Shown here: positions 8,354 to 15,926 of the stretch, in pieces
How positions within the stretch are numbered: the stretch's first letter is position 1
How the letters are laid out: every line of letters starts with the position of its first letter
Assembly (NCBI GenBank): GCA_017524385.1
Contig: JAFWSS010000069.1
Span: 48,272-112,271, forward strand
DNA length: 64,000 nt
Direction of reading: 5' to 3'
From: Prevotella sp.
Lineage (GTDB): Bacteria > Bacteroidota > Bacteroidia > Bacteroidales > Bacteroidaceae
Notes under the pieces: generated by a model
Databases searched by the model: none
Seen by the model: only the letters and a program-made list of their open reading frames with translations
Told to the model about the DNA's origin: nothing
Position numbers and translations under genes: made by a program

Positions 8354-8446
8354 ATGCACAACTCATCAGCAATCTTAGTCAATCAGGCACCACCCGCAGT
8401 GTCGAACAACAGCGTTATGCACGATGCAGACCTTGACAGAAAATAA
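8354..8446 (+). CDS. Possible 30-residue peptide gene
   Basis: An ATG-to-TAA frame of 31 codons lies 11 bases before the membrane protein gene and ~90 bases after a good promoter. The peptide (begins MHNSSAILVNQAPPAV, ends HDADLDRK) is hydrophilic, Asn/Ser/Ala-rich with an acidic end, with no Cys and no double-Gly leader, so it matches no bacteriocin or RiPP class I know. Position in a tight operon is the only argument for it; it could be a chance frame in a leader. Confidence 0.3.
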   Translation: MHNSSAILVNQAPPAVSNNSVMHDADLDRK

Positions 8447-8457
8447 AGGCTTTTGAT

Positions 8458-9166
8458 ATGAACTATTTCATCATTCTCAATTTCCTCACCGCCATTGTGG
8501 CATTTGGCGTGCTTTGCAGGAAACGGCATTTCCTGTTTGCCTTGGCTGAAGCGGTGGGCAGTAGTGATATGGATGCTGCTGATTGCGGGTGTAGGAATTG
8601 CAGTCAGCATTTATTCACCACTGAATGCCATGGAGGGTTTGTATGCCGTATGCTGTGCCATCATGTGCGAGTTGTCGCTCATGGCAGGTGTGTCATATAT
8701 GGAATTCTGTGTTTTGGGAAACATCTATCTTCAGTCTCTTCTTCCTACCGTATTCGCCTTGCCGGCCCTATGGGTTAGTGTCCGTCTGTCGAGAAAAGAA
8801 CCTCAGCACAAATACCTGCCTCTCCTTCTCTCCGGAACATGGTTCGTGCTGAATCTGTCCATGACCATTGCCGTATGGTCGCACTACATCCATCTCACCC
8901 TGGGAGAGGCGTGCAGCCTATGTGTAGGTGAACTAAAGAGCATGTCAGGAAACACCTGGTCTGGCTACGTCACCATCAACATCTTGATATTCGTCATTTT
9001 CTTCTTGATTGACGCCATCATCTGTTGGCTGTTATATCGTTATTCCAAAAACAAATTCAACAATACAAAAAAGAATCGTAAAAATGAAAAAGAAAACAAA
9101 AATCTTCATGTTTGCAATCGCCGTAATCCTCATTTGGAACCACCTGCCATATCATTACGACAATGA
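8458..9166 (+). pseudogene. Six-helix membrane protein with an apparent frameshift
   Basis: From the ATG at 8458 the frame gives a good first helix (MNYFIILNFLTAIVAFGVL) and a basic loop, then turns into Cys/His-rich nonsense. From about 8530 the +1 frame takes over with five further helices (for example VVIWMLLIAGVGIAVSIYS and INILIFVIFFLIDAIICWLL). Joined, this makes a ~230-residue six-helix inner membrane protein. The second frame has no good start of its own (only TTG). Causes could be a real one-base indel, a sequencing error or programmed shifting. Its last 83 bases overlap the CHAP gene in another frame. No family recognised; beside a cell-wall hydrolase an immunity or export role is possible, which is inference. 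Confidence 0.6.
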
Positions 9167-9605
9167 GAAGACGGTTGCCTATGTGACAAGCCACTCGGCT
9201 CCCCAATCACGTTCCATGTGCGCCTGGTATGTGATGAAGGCTATGTGGTGCGGAGGCTGTCGTGTTGGACTCATTCCCGCTTATGCCTACGAAAAGACCT
9301 TGCCACAGATGGGATTCGAGGAAATCCCTTCAAAAGGGTATAAGCCCATGAAAGGCGACATTTCCGTTCTGCCCCAAAATGAACACAGCTGTTTCGGTCA
9401 TATCGCCATTTATGATGGGGAGCAATGGGTGTCAGACTTCAAACAGAAAAGCCTATATCCCAATTCCACCTATAAGGAAAATGGACACGAGAAGATATTC
9501 CGTGCCAGTGATGGTTGGCATTGGAAGCATGTATGGACATCTCCGAGAGATTGGTATGGATGGATCAAATCGCTGGTGGAAGGATTCAACAAGATTAAAT
9601 TCTGA
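9084..9605 (+). CDS. Membrane-anchored CHAP/NlpC-type cell-wall hydrolase
   Basis: A 173-residue protein starting at the ATG in the overlap with the membrane protein gene. Residues ~4-20 are one hydrophobic helix (signal anchor). The rest looks like a papain-fold CHAP/Tae-type amidase: Cys46 in SMCAWYVMKAMW begins the active-site helix, GDISVLPQ is the strand that precedes the catalytic His, and His106 in FGHIAIYDG is that His; Asp118 (WVSDF) may follow. Such enzymes cut peptidoglycan peptide or amide bonds. Extra Cys residues (WCGGC, HSCF) could form disulfides, in line with a periplasmic site. It is the last gene of the cassette. The fold call is good by motif; role as toxin or housekeeping enzyme is open. 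Confidence 0.7.
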   Translation: MKKKTKIFMFAIAVILIWNHLPYHYDNEKTVAYVTSHSAPQSRSMCAWYVMKAMWCGGCRVGLIPAYAYEKTLPQMGFEEIPSKGYKPMKGDISVLPQNEHSCFGHIAIYDGEQWVSDFKQKSLYPNSTYKENGHEKIFRASDGWHWKHVWTSPRDWYGWIKSLVEGFNKIKF

Positions 9606-9710
9606 CACATCAAGGTCAAGGTTCAGATACCGATAAACAATCCAATTCACACAGGAAAGACCGTATAACGTATAAAGAACCACTTTTGCAAGTTACCTCT
9701 GAATGGAAAG

Positions 9711-9748
9711 TGATATTACATATAGGAATATATATAGGAATATAGGAA
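9711..9748. repeat. Short imperfect AT-rich tandem repeat
   Basis: Three near copies of ATATAGGAAT (ATATAGGAATATATATAGG then AATATAGGAA) lie in the 214-base gap between the convergent CHAP and glycosidase-like genes. The rest of that gap shows nothing recognisable. Confidence 0.5.
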
Positions 9749-9819
9749 GCAGCTCATTCGAAACGCCTAGAATGTCGATGCTTCAATTGGTGTTGCTGAA
9801 GGAATCAATAATTCGATTT

Positions 9820-10509
9820 TCACTTATAAAATGTAATCCAATTGGTGCGGAACTTATAGTCTGAGGCCTGTTTGCTTTCCGGGAACAACTCTTTTACCTT
9901 CCCAGCGTCATCCCTGTACCAAGCGTAGTTCCAACCAGCGCCCATGTCCAGATAGATGGCGTTGGTGACGAGGTTTTCGACCAGGCATTTGGTAAAATAT
10001 TCGAGAGTGACGACCTTTCTTGACTCCACCAGGCAGAGGCGTCCGTTCTTCTCGCATAGTGCGCGATACCGTGTCTTGTTCTTCCGCATGCGTTCCCACA
10101 TCGGGGTCTGCTTGCCGTTGAGTATGATGAGATACTGGCAAAAGGCCATCTTGCAGACGGGGCGGGTGTTCAGGAAAGTCGTCTTGTTCATAAACGCCCA
10201 TTTGTCTCCATACCACACAAATGCACCTGTGTTGGCCCTGCAGTTGTAGCCTTTGTGCCATGTCCCGCCGCTCACATGTGCATCTGCCACGTTGGTATGA
10301 GCAAACGATGCCAATCGCTGACCGGTGAACGCGGCCTCACAACAGAACGTCACTCTGGAGTCGCTGCTCGACGGCATGCTTCCCAATGCCAGGTCGATGG
10401 AGTGGAAATTGGGATAATAGAAAGTGAGGTTTTCCGTCTGTACGACCTCCGTTGCTGAGAGATGGGTGACGGCAAACAAAGCTAACAGTGAAATGATGAT
10501 TCGTTTCAT
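9820..10509 (-). CDS. Phosphodiester glycosidase (NAGPA-like) exported protein
   Basis: Taking the ATG that gives MKRIIISLLALFAVTHLSA as start yields 229 residues with a signal peptide; a start two codons higher is possible. The body matches the NAGPA/phosphodiester-glycosidase fold (PF09992): an early strand-rich half with VTFCCEAAFTG, AFVWYGDKWAFM and, near the end, RLCLVES then TLEYFTKCLVENLVTNAIYL, corresponding to the family's valine-rich strand and the helix that precedes NALNLDGGGS. Here that last motif reads NAIYLDMGAGWNYAW, so only the Asp and one Gly are kept. Periplasmic, possibly acting on phosphodiester-linked sugars; the activity is uncertain. Confidence 0.65.
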   Translation of the reverse strand: MKRIIISLLALFAVTHLSATEVVQTENLTFYYPNFHSIDLALGSMPSSSDSRVTFCCEAAFTGQRLASFAHTNVADAHVSGGTWHKGYNCRANTGAFVWYGDKWAFMNKTTFLNTRPVCKMAFCQYLIILNGKQTPMWERMRKNKTRYRALCEKNGRLCLVESRKVVTLEYFTKCLVENLVTNAIYLDMGAGWNYAWYRDDAGKVKELFPESKQASDYKFRTNWITFYK

Positions 10510-10624
10510 AGGCATGGCGGAGTTTATGATGGTCGGAATGGGTGTGTACCGGATGTCAAAAGTGTTTTTTCCCATTTTTAGGAACAAAATTATGAAAAAT
10601 CCATGGAATGGCAAAAATATTGAT

Positions 10625-10632
10625 TATTTTTG
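10625..10632 (+). promoter_or_regulatory. -7 box TATTTTTG, divergent promoter
   Basis: TATTTTTG followed by TAC lies 38 bases before the SH3b gene and within the region divergent from the glycosidase-like gene. Confidence 0.65.
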
Positions 10633-10669
10633 TACACCCAAAAACAATTTAACAAATATACTGATAGAG

Positions 10670-11122
10670 ATGAAAAGGATTTTTTTATCCATGGCATTTG
10701 TTTTCGTCGCATGCCATATGTTTGCGCAGGCCGACCGGATGACGGTCGTGGTGACCAACGAAGGACAATTGGTGGGGAAGTTTGTGAGAGAGACCGACTC
10801 CACCTACGTTGCCAATCCCTTGGATTGGGAAGAGGTAATATTGAAGACGCAGGGGCGTGTGGAGGTATGGACGCCGGAGAAAGGCAAGGGCTTTGTTGTA
10901 CGCAAATCCGGAGTGACCGGCAATATCAATGTGCGCAAAGGACCTTCCACGAAAACTGCCGTCGTTGCAAAAATCACTGAAGCAGATAGCAATAAAGACT
11001 ATCCAGAAAATTCCTTCGAGTGCATAGGAAAAACAAAAGGTTGGTACAAAATCAAGGTCAAGGGGAAAGTAGGATATGTCAGGCAGGACTTGATGGACTG
11101 GGCAGCCTATTATGCTGACTGA
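10670..11122 (+). CDS. Exported SH3b-domain protein
   Basis: A 150-residue protein; the start follows the promoter and gives a signal peptide (MKRIFLSMAFVFVACHMFAQ). After a ~65-residue region of unknown fold comes an SH3b domain (residues ~75-145): GNINVRKGPSTKTAVVAKI is the typical 'VNVRxGPS' start and WYKIKVKGKVGYVRQDLM the typical end. Bacterial SH3 domains usually bind cell-wall peptide or hold partner proteins. Its stop lies inside the start of the phosphatase gene, so the two are translationally coupled. Confidence 0.85.
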   Translation: MKRIFLSMAFVFVACHMFAQADRMTVVVTNEGQLVGKFVRETDSTYVANPLDWEEVILKTQGRVEVWTPEKGKGFVVRKSGVTGNINVRKGPSTKTAVVAKITEADSNKDYPENSFECIGKTKGWYKIKVKGKVGYVRQDLMDWAAYYAD

Positions 11123-11903
11123 CTCTGATGAAGTAGTTAATGAAATCATCACCGCGCTCGGGGTTAGCGACAATAGTACCATGAGGCGCTTTCGCAGAAA
11201 ACTGAACTTCCGCGAGCTTGGCGGAATTCCCATATCCGACGGCAAGGGATGTGTGCCAACAGGTCTGTTCTGTCGCAGTGGGAAACTGAGCGTACTCACA
11301 AAAGAGAAGTGTGCCCGATTCCTGGAGCAGCATCGAGTTGGTTGTGTCATCGACTTGCGCACCCCAATAGAGTCTGCCGAGTTTCCCGACCCATTGCCAG
11401 AAAATGTAGAATACCTTCAAATCCCCATCTTTAAGGACGCGGCTGTCGGCATCACCCATGAGACGGGTTCCGATCCAATGACCATTATCCGAAATCTGAG
11501 AAAGCATCCCGAGAAACTCAAGGAGATGGTGCCAGACTTTCCACACCTTTATCGTCAAACTGTAACCGACCCTTACTGCAGGAAACAGTTGGACCAAGTG
11601 GTGACAACCTTGCGAAGGAATGCGGACAAGGGTGTGTGCACCCTCTTCCATTGCACGGCGGGGAAGGACAGGACAGGTATCGCCGCCATGGCGTTGCTCA
11701 AATCCTACGGTGTCGCCGATGAAGAGATTGTCAAGGACTATATGCGCACCAATAAGAACGCATTCTTGCCCACCGTGAAGAAATGCGTCGCCATCGCGCT
11801 CCTCACCAGAAACTGGAGTTTGGTAAAAACCGCATACTTGTCGTTCATGGCCGACAAAAGTTTGATTCTCACAGCCCTCCAGCATTATGAGAAAGCATTT
11901 TGA
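11112..11903 (+). CDS. Tyrosine/serine protein phosphatase (Y_phosphatase3 family)
   Basis: A 263-residue protein of the LipA/Y_phosphatase3 type (PF13350). LNFRELGGIPISDGKGCVPT and GLFCRSGKLSVLT are the family's N-terminal motifs, VIDLRTPIE the middle one, and FHCTAGKDRTG the catalytic P-loop with nucleophilic Cys and Arg. Relatives dephosphorylate protein tyrosine or phosphoinositides. No signal peptide, so cytoplasmic. The first ATG overlaps the SH3b gene by 11 bases; an internal ATG at 11181 just before the first motif is also possible. Confidence 0.88.
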   Translation: MLTDSDEVVNEIITALGVSDNSTMRRFRRKLNFRELGGIPISDGKGCVPTGLFCRSGKLSVLTKEKCARFLEQHRVGCVIDLRTPIESAEFPDPLPENVEYLQIPIFKDAAVGITHETGSDPMTIIRNLRKHPEKLKEMVPDFPHLYRQTVTDPYCRKQLDQVVTTLRRNADKGVCTLFHCTAGKDRTGIAAMALLKSYGVADEEIVKDYMRTNKNAFLPTVKKCVAIALLTRNWSLVKTAYLSFMADKSLILTALQHYEKAF

Positions 11904-12004
11904 TATGAAGATGCAACCTCCAGCCTTTCTATTTGACGGTAGAGGAGAGCGTGCACAGTTGATTGGCTTCCACCCGACCACTCTGAATACTCCTATTACT
12001 CCGA

Positions 12005-12040
12005 ACGCCCCAATCGGGTAGGCGCAAGACCTGCCCCTAC
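12005..12040. repeat. GC-rich palindromic repeat unit
   Basis: CGGGTAGGCGCAAGACCTGCCCCTAC in the gap before the toroid-protein gene; the ends GTAGG/CCTAC pair. A related unit lies ~100 bases on, inside the coding region. Confidence 0.45.
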
Positions 12041-12051
12041 AGTACTCCCTT

Positions 12052-14700
12052 ATGAAAACAGTTTTGCTTTCCATTTTGCTATTTTTGAGTGTCTCTTTGG
12101 CAAGTGCGGTTGACAAAGCGTCGCTTGGTTTCGCGCGGGTACAAGACCCACCCCTGCGACTTCAGGGGGCATTTGCACAAGGGCGCTTTACACCCTCGGA
12201 TACTGCCTTTGAGGCGTATCTGGTTGGGCCAGGCGATTCCACGGTGATGGCTGTGCCAAGTCCCACAGAAGGCGTGATCACCAGCGTCTTTGTAGGTGAA
12301 CAGCAGATGAAAGACGACATCTTGCAGATGTTGGCACGTTTCGCCACATATATGAAAAATGATTTTCAGGAGTGCAAGGAGCCCAACAGTCTCAATGAAC
12401 CGTGCGGTTGCTTCAAGGGCGAGAATACCATGGGCAGTGACGAAAGGGGTGTCAGACCAAATGCCGACCTTTCCATGGTGTGTGCTTTCCTCGTGAAATA
12501 TGGAAAGGGTAGGGTGGAGTTGCCCGATGGTGTCACATGGGATGACTTGCAGCAAATAGCCATGAAGAGCCTCGTCTTCGCATACAGCACACACAAGGCC
12601 AACAAACTCAAGGTGTGTGCCGGCAACCGATACTGGGGTAGCACGGCTGTTGGTGATGCTGTCTGGGAGAGTTCATTATGGGCCTTGTCGGTCGCATATT
12701 CTGCTTTCTTCCAATGGCATCTCCTTTCCGACACGCAGAAAAGCCATGTCTATCAACTCCTCAAGGCGGAATGTAATTATGAATTGGAAAGGGCCATTCC
12801 AACAGGGTATGTTGGCGACACCAAGGCGGAAGAGAACGGATGGGAGGTGGATGTACTAGCTGCCACGTTGGGACTGTTCCCCGATGACGAACTCGCACCG
12901 AAATGGTTTGAAAGGCTCAGGGAATTCGCCATCAACTGCCATTCCCAAAAAGACGATGCCGACAACAACCAAGTGATTGACCCGGAATATGACGGCAAGA
13001 CCATCAAGGAACTATTCAGAGGGCAAAACCTCTATGATGACTTCACTCTACAGAACCATGATTATTTTCACACCTCCTATCAAAACGTAGTCATCCAGGA
13101 ATTGGGAGAGGCGGCATTGGCACTCAAATTGTTCCAGAAAGAATTGCATGGTGAGGAGAAGTGGAAAACCAGAGCATTGATGCACAACAACGACAACGTG
13201 ATGCAGAAGGTGCTCTATTGGTTGGCACTGGCAGATGGAGAACTTGCCATGCCCAATGGCAACGACTGGAGCCTCTTCCTCTACGACCAGATTACGTCCT
13301 ACAGCACAAACGCTTGCTTCTTGAGAGACCCAAAGGCGCTGATGCTTGAAAACCTTGCTTACAAGATGATCAAGGCAAGGCAGACCACCACCACCGACGG
13401 GAGTTGGTTGCTCAGGGCAGACGTGGGGGCAAGAAGGATGGGGGTTCAGGCGCATCGCGTCATGATGACGTGGCTCATGCATGAGATGATGCCCACCGCA
13501 GGACTGAAACCGATGGAATGGGATTGCTTCAACCGTGAATATGGCAGGGCAAAGGTGTTCTACACTCAGAATATCGTGAGGGCGGCCAACGAGCATCGGT
13601 TTGTCACTTTCTCATGGAGCAAGGGCTTGGAAAGTTACACCGGGTATATTGCTGCCAATTCCGTGGACAAGAACAAGGTCGTCATGCCCTTCAGACTCAA
13701 CAACACAGGCAACTTCCTCGGATGGTATGTGGTGCAAGGCATGAGCACCGATGCCGTACCCGTCGTTGGAAACAACTGTCGGTTGGATGGCAACAGTTTT
13801 GTGATGAATGGTGAAATCAACACCAATGATTCCACCCTCAACAACCGCTTCGTTCTCTATGCCACCCCGGGAAATGCCGTCGTATATGCCGACCTCGTGC
13901 AAGCGAACGACAGTGCAACCATCGTCAAGGAAAGAGGAGGACTGATGGCCATCAGCGTGGACGAGTTGACAAAAACCAAGCGCACTTTCCACACCGCAGA
14001 CGGCGACCTACTGCTTGATGGCAGCGTGATGACCACCATGTTTGGACCATGGCTCAATATCGACAATATGTTGGGCGTGGTGTCGTTGGGGCGCAAGCAG
14101 ATGGCGTTCGGCGAGAAAAACCCTTACAATTCCATCATGACCTCAAAACTCTATTCATCGTTTTCCGATGAGGCCAGGAAGGTGGCCAAGGGTGATGTCG
14201 TTGACCGCAGAGCTTTTGTTTATTATTCCAACATCGATGCAGAGACCACTGCACAGTTGGCGAAACTCAACATTCAACTCCCAACCGCCGATGGATGGAA
14301 TGCTGTTTTGGCTTTCGACCCAGACAGCACCGCATTCCTGCTGCTTGCACGTTTTGCGGGGGAAAGACAAAGCGTGCTAAAAGATGTCATGACGCCTTTT
14401 GGTGCACCTGTGTTCTTTCCGAGATGCACCATCACGGAGAACGGTTCTGAAGCTTCCTTTGTCGCAAAGGAAAACCACTCTCTGGTTCAGGTGGTCAGAT
14501 TCTTCATCGATGGGAAGGGGGTAGAGGCTGCCCAAGAAGGAGGTGATGCCATTCGCTTGCACAACCTCACCAAGGGGGCAAACACCATTTTTGTGAATGC
14601 TTTCATTAATGGCAAGAGACACTCCAAGATATTGAAAATCAAGAAGAAAGACTTGAGAGTCACGCTGAAGGCAGACGAATTGTTGGTGGAGAAAATGTAG
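12052..14700 (+). CDS. Large exported toroid-type polysaccharide lyase-like protein
   Basis: An 882-residue protein with a signal peptide (MKTVLLSILLFLSVSLASA). Residues ~80-520 are helical and Trp-rich with NGWEVDVLAATLGLFP and LQNHDYFHTSYQNVVIQ, patterns like those in alpha/alpha-toroid (six-hairpin) glycosidases and lyases of the heparinase/hyaluronate-lyase kind. The rest is strand-rich, as in the beta-sandwich of such enzymes, with no carbohydrate-binding module I can name. His and Tyr in NHDYFH are candidate catalytic residues. Just after the signal peptide it carries a GC-rich palindromic unit in frame. Probably acts on a polysaccharide in the periplasm or outside; substrate unknown. 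Confidence 0.6.
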   Translation: MKTVLLSILLFLSVSLASAVDKASLGFARVQDPPLRLQGAFAQGRFTPSDTAFEAYLVGPGDSTVMAVPSPTEGVITSVFVGEQQMKDDILQMLARFATYMKNDFQECKEPNSLNEPCGCFKGENTMGSDERGVRPNADLSMVCAFLVKYGKGRVELPDGVTWDDLQQIAMKSLVFAYSTHKANKLKVCAGNRYWGSTAVGDAVWESSLWALSVAYSAFFQWHLLSDTQKSHVYQLLKAECNYELERAIPTGYVGDTKAEENGWEVDVLAATLGLFPDDELAPKWFERLREFAINCHSQKDDADNNQVIDPEYDGKTIKELFRGQNLYDDFTLQNHDYFHTSYQNVVIQELGEAALALKLFQKELHGEEKWKTRALMHNNDNVMQKVLYWLALADGELAMPNGNDWSLFLYDQITSYSTNACFLRDPKALMLENLAYKMIKARQTTTTDGSWLLRADVGARRMGVQAHRVMMTWLMHEMMPTAGLKPMEWDCFNREYGRAKVFYTQNIVRAANEHRFVTFSWSKGLESYTGYIAANSVDKNKVVMPFRLNNTGNFLGWYVVQGMSTDAVPVVGNNCRLDGNSFVMNGEINTNDSTLNNRFVLYATPGNAVVYADLVQANDSATIVKERGGLMAISVDELTKTKRTFHTADGDLLLDGSVMTTMFGPWLNIDNMLGVVSLGRKQMAFGEKNPYNSIMTSKLYSSFSDEARKVAKGDVVDRRAFVYYSNIDAETTAQLAKLNIQLPTADGWNAVLAFDPDSTAFLLLARFAGERQSVLKDVMTPFGAPVFFPRCTITENGSEASFVAKENHSLVQVVRFFIDGKGVEAAQEGGDAIRLHNLTKGANTIFVNAFINGKRHSKILKIKKKDLRVTLKADELLVEKM
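12133..12159. repeat. GC-rich palindromic repeat inside coding region
   Basis: CGGGTACAAGACCCACCCCTGCG resembles the unit at 12015-12040 (shared CGGGTA, CAAGACC, CCCCT) and sits in frame ~27 codons into the gene, just after the signal peptide. Confidence 0.4.
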
Positions 14701-14718
14701 GTTGCGGCTAGTCGCAAC
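14701..14718. terminator. Small hairpin between convergent genes
   Basis: GTTGCG and CGCAAC pair across a 6-base loop directly after the toroid-protein stop. It is short and lacks a long T-run, so weak evidence. Confidence 0.35.
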
Positions 14719-14722
14719 TTCA

Positions 14723-15865
14723 TCAATGGAATAACATCCATGCGATGAGCACCAGTAGCCAGAAAATGAACAGATAGATGCACCCCAATTTCTTCATCAA
14801 GGCCATAGACGCTGTTAGCTGGTGTTTCCTAGAGGGAATGACTTTAAATCTTTCCCTCAAGCTTACATTTTCATAAGGTTCCTCCACACTTTCTTCCTTG
14901 ATTTCTTCGGGTGTTTCTAGTTCCTTTTTTTCAATGTCTTCTAAATAGGATTGGTAGGCTTTCTCCCATTCCCTTGCCAAATTGTCAAACCTTTTCTTGG
15001 TGGCCTCCATGACAGCCAAGTCCCTGCATCTCCTCGCAATTTTGGGGAGGATGAAGATATTGCCTGCTTTGTTGCTCAGACATAATTCTGTAAAGCTCCA
15101 GATTTTTTCGATATACTTCTCGGCTCTTGCCTGATAGATGGCATTGTCTTCCCCAAGGATGTCTTTCAAAGCTTCGATATGTTCTGATAGTGGAAGGAAT
15201 TGTTCGAGCGTTTCTTTCATGGCTTCCGTGTGCCTTGGGTTTATACCTACCACCTTTTTATAAAAGTCTTCAAGGCATCGGTTGTGGTAGTCGGAAGCTT
15301 TCTCGTCTATCTGCTGCTGCCACATCGCCGTAATGGCATCGTCTTTAGCAGAGTGGGATAGGGGTTTGAAAGAGTTGCGAAGGACTGAAATGTTCACCTC
15401 TCGGCAAAGGGTGTCGAGAAAGAGTTTAATGTCTGTTTCTTTCTTATGCAGGCACATTGCCAGGTAAAGGACGTCTTGCCAATTATTCATAATAAGCCCG
15501 GCCGTCAGCATGTTTTGGAGGGCAGCATGGTCGTTACGCCCGGAGAGGCAGGCCATGGCCTCATCAACTTTCTTTTCGGAGAACAAGTTGACAAACTGTT
15601 CATCCTCATCATTATGTTTCTCAAACCAGAACATGGCATACCTGTCCTTTTCAGAAGGATTTCTTAAAAGGTCTTCAGCACTTTTCACTTCTTGTTCTGT
15701 CAACACCAAGTCTGAAAGCCAACGGTTCATTTGGAGGGGGGCGTCAATGGTTTGCCCCACTTTCATATGGGCTTTCATCTTCGATGCCTGAGAGACGATG
15801 TCGCGTATGGACAAGTTCCCGAAAATGCCTAGCAGCCGATAAGGGTTGTGATTGATGATTTCCAT
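14723..15865 (-). CDS. J-domain-like cytoplasmic protein with C-terminal membrane anchor
   Basis: Starting at MEIINHNPYRLLGIFGNLS gives 380 residues; the longer frame upstream overlaps fbp and looks non-coding. The opening NPYRLLGIFGNLS is a recurrent Bacteroidales start that precedes a helical, TPR-like region, somewhat like a shortened DnaJ domain, but no HPD triad is seen. Residues ~20-320 are all helical and rich in charges. The last ~20 residues are one hydrophobic helix (IYLFIFWLLVLIAWMLF), a tail anchor that would leave the body in the cytoplasm. Function unknown. It starts 61 bases after fbp on the same strand and may be cotranscribed. Confidence 0.6.
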   Translation of the reverse strand: MEIINHNPYRLLGIFGNLSIRDIVSQASKMKAHMKVGQTIDAPLQMNRWLSDLVLTEQEVKSAEDLLRNPSEKDRYAMFWFEKHNDEDEQFVNLFSEKKVDEAMACLSGRNDHAALQNMLTAGLIMNNWQDVLYLAMCLHKKETDIKLFLDTLCREVNISVLRNSFKPLSHSAKDDAITAMWQQQIDEKASDYHNRCLEDFYKKVVGINPRHTEAMKETLEQFLPLSEHIEALKDILGEDNAIYQARAEKYIEKIWSFTELCLSNKAGNIFILPKIARRCRDLAVMEATKKRFDNLAREWEKAYQSYLEDIEKKELETPEEIKEESVEEPYENVSLRERFKVIPSRKHQLTASMALMKKLGCIYLFIFWLLVLIAWMLFH

Positions 15866-15926
15866 GATGGTCTGACTAATCTGAACACTCCAAGCAGCCG
15901 GAAAACTCCGATGGTTGTGATTATTC

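Noticed and set aside
9711-9748. Short ATATAGGAAT repeats considered as CRISPR or iteron array
   Set aside because: Only about three imperfect AT-rich copies without spacers or neighbouring cas or rep genes.
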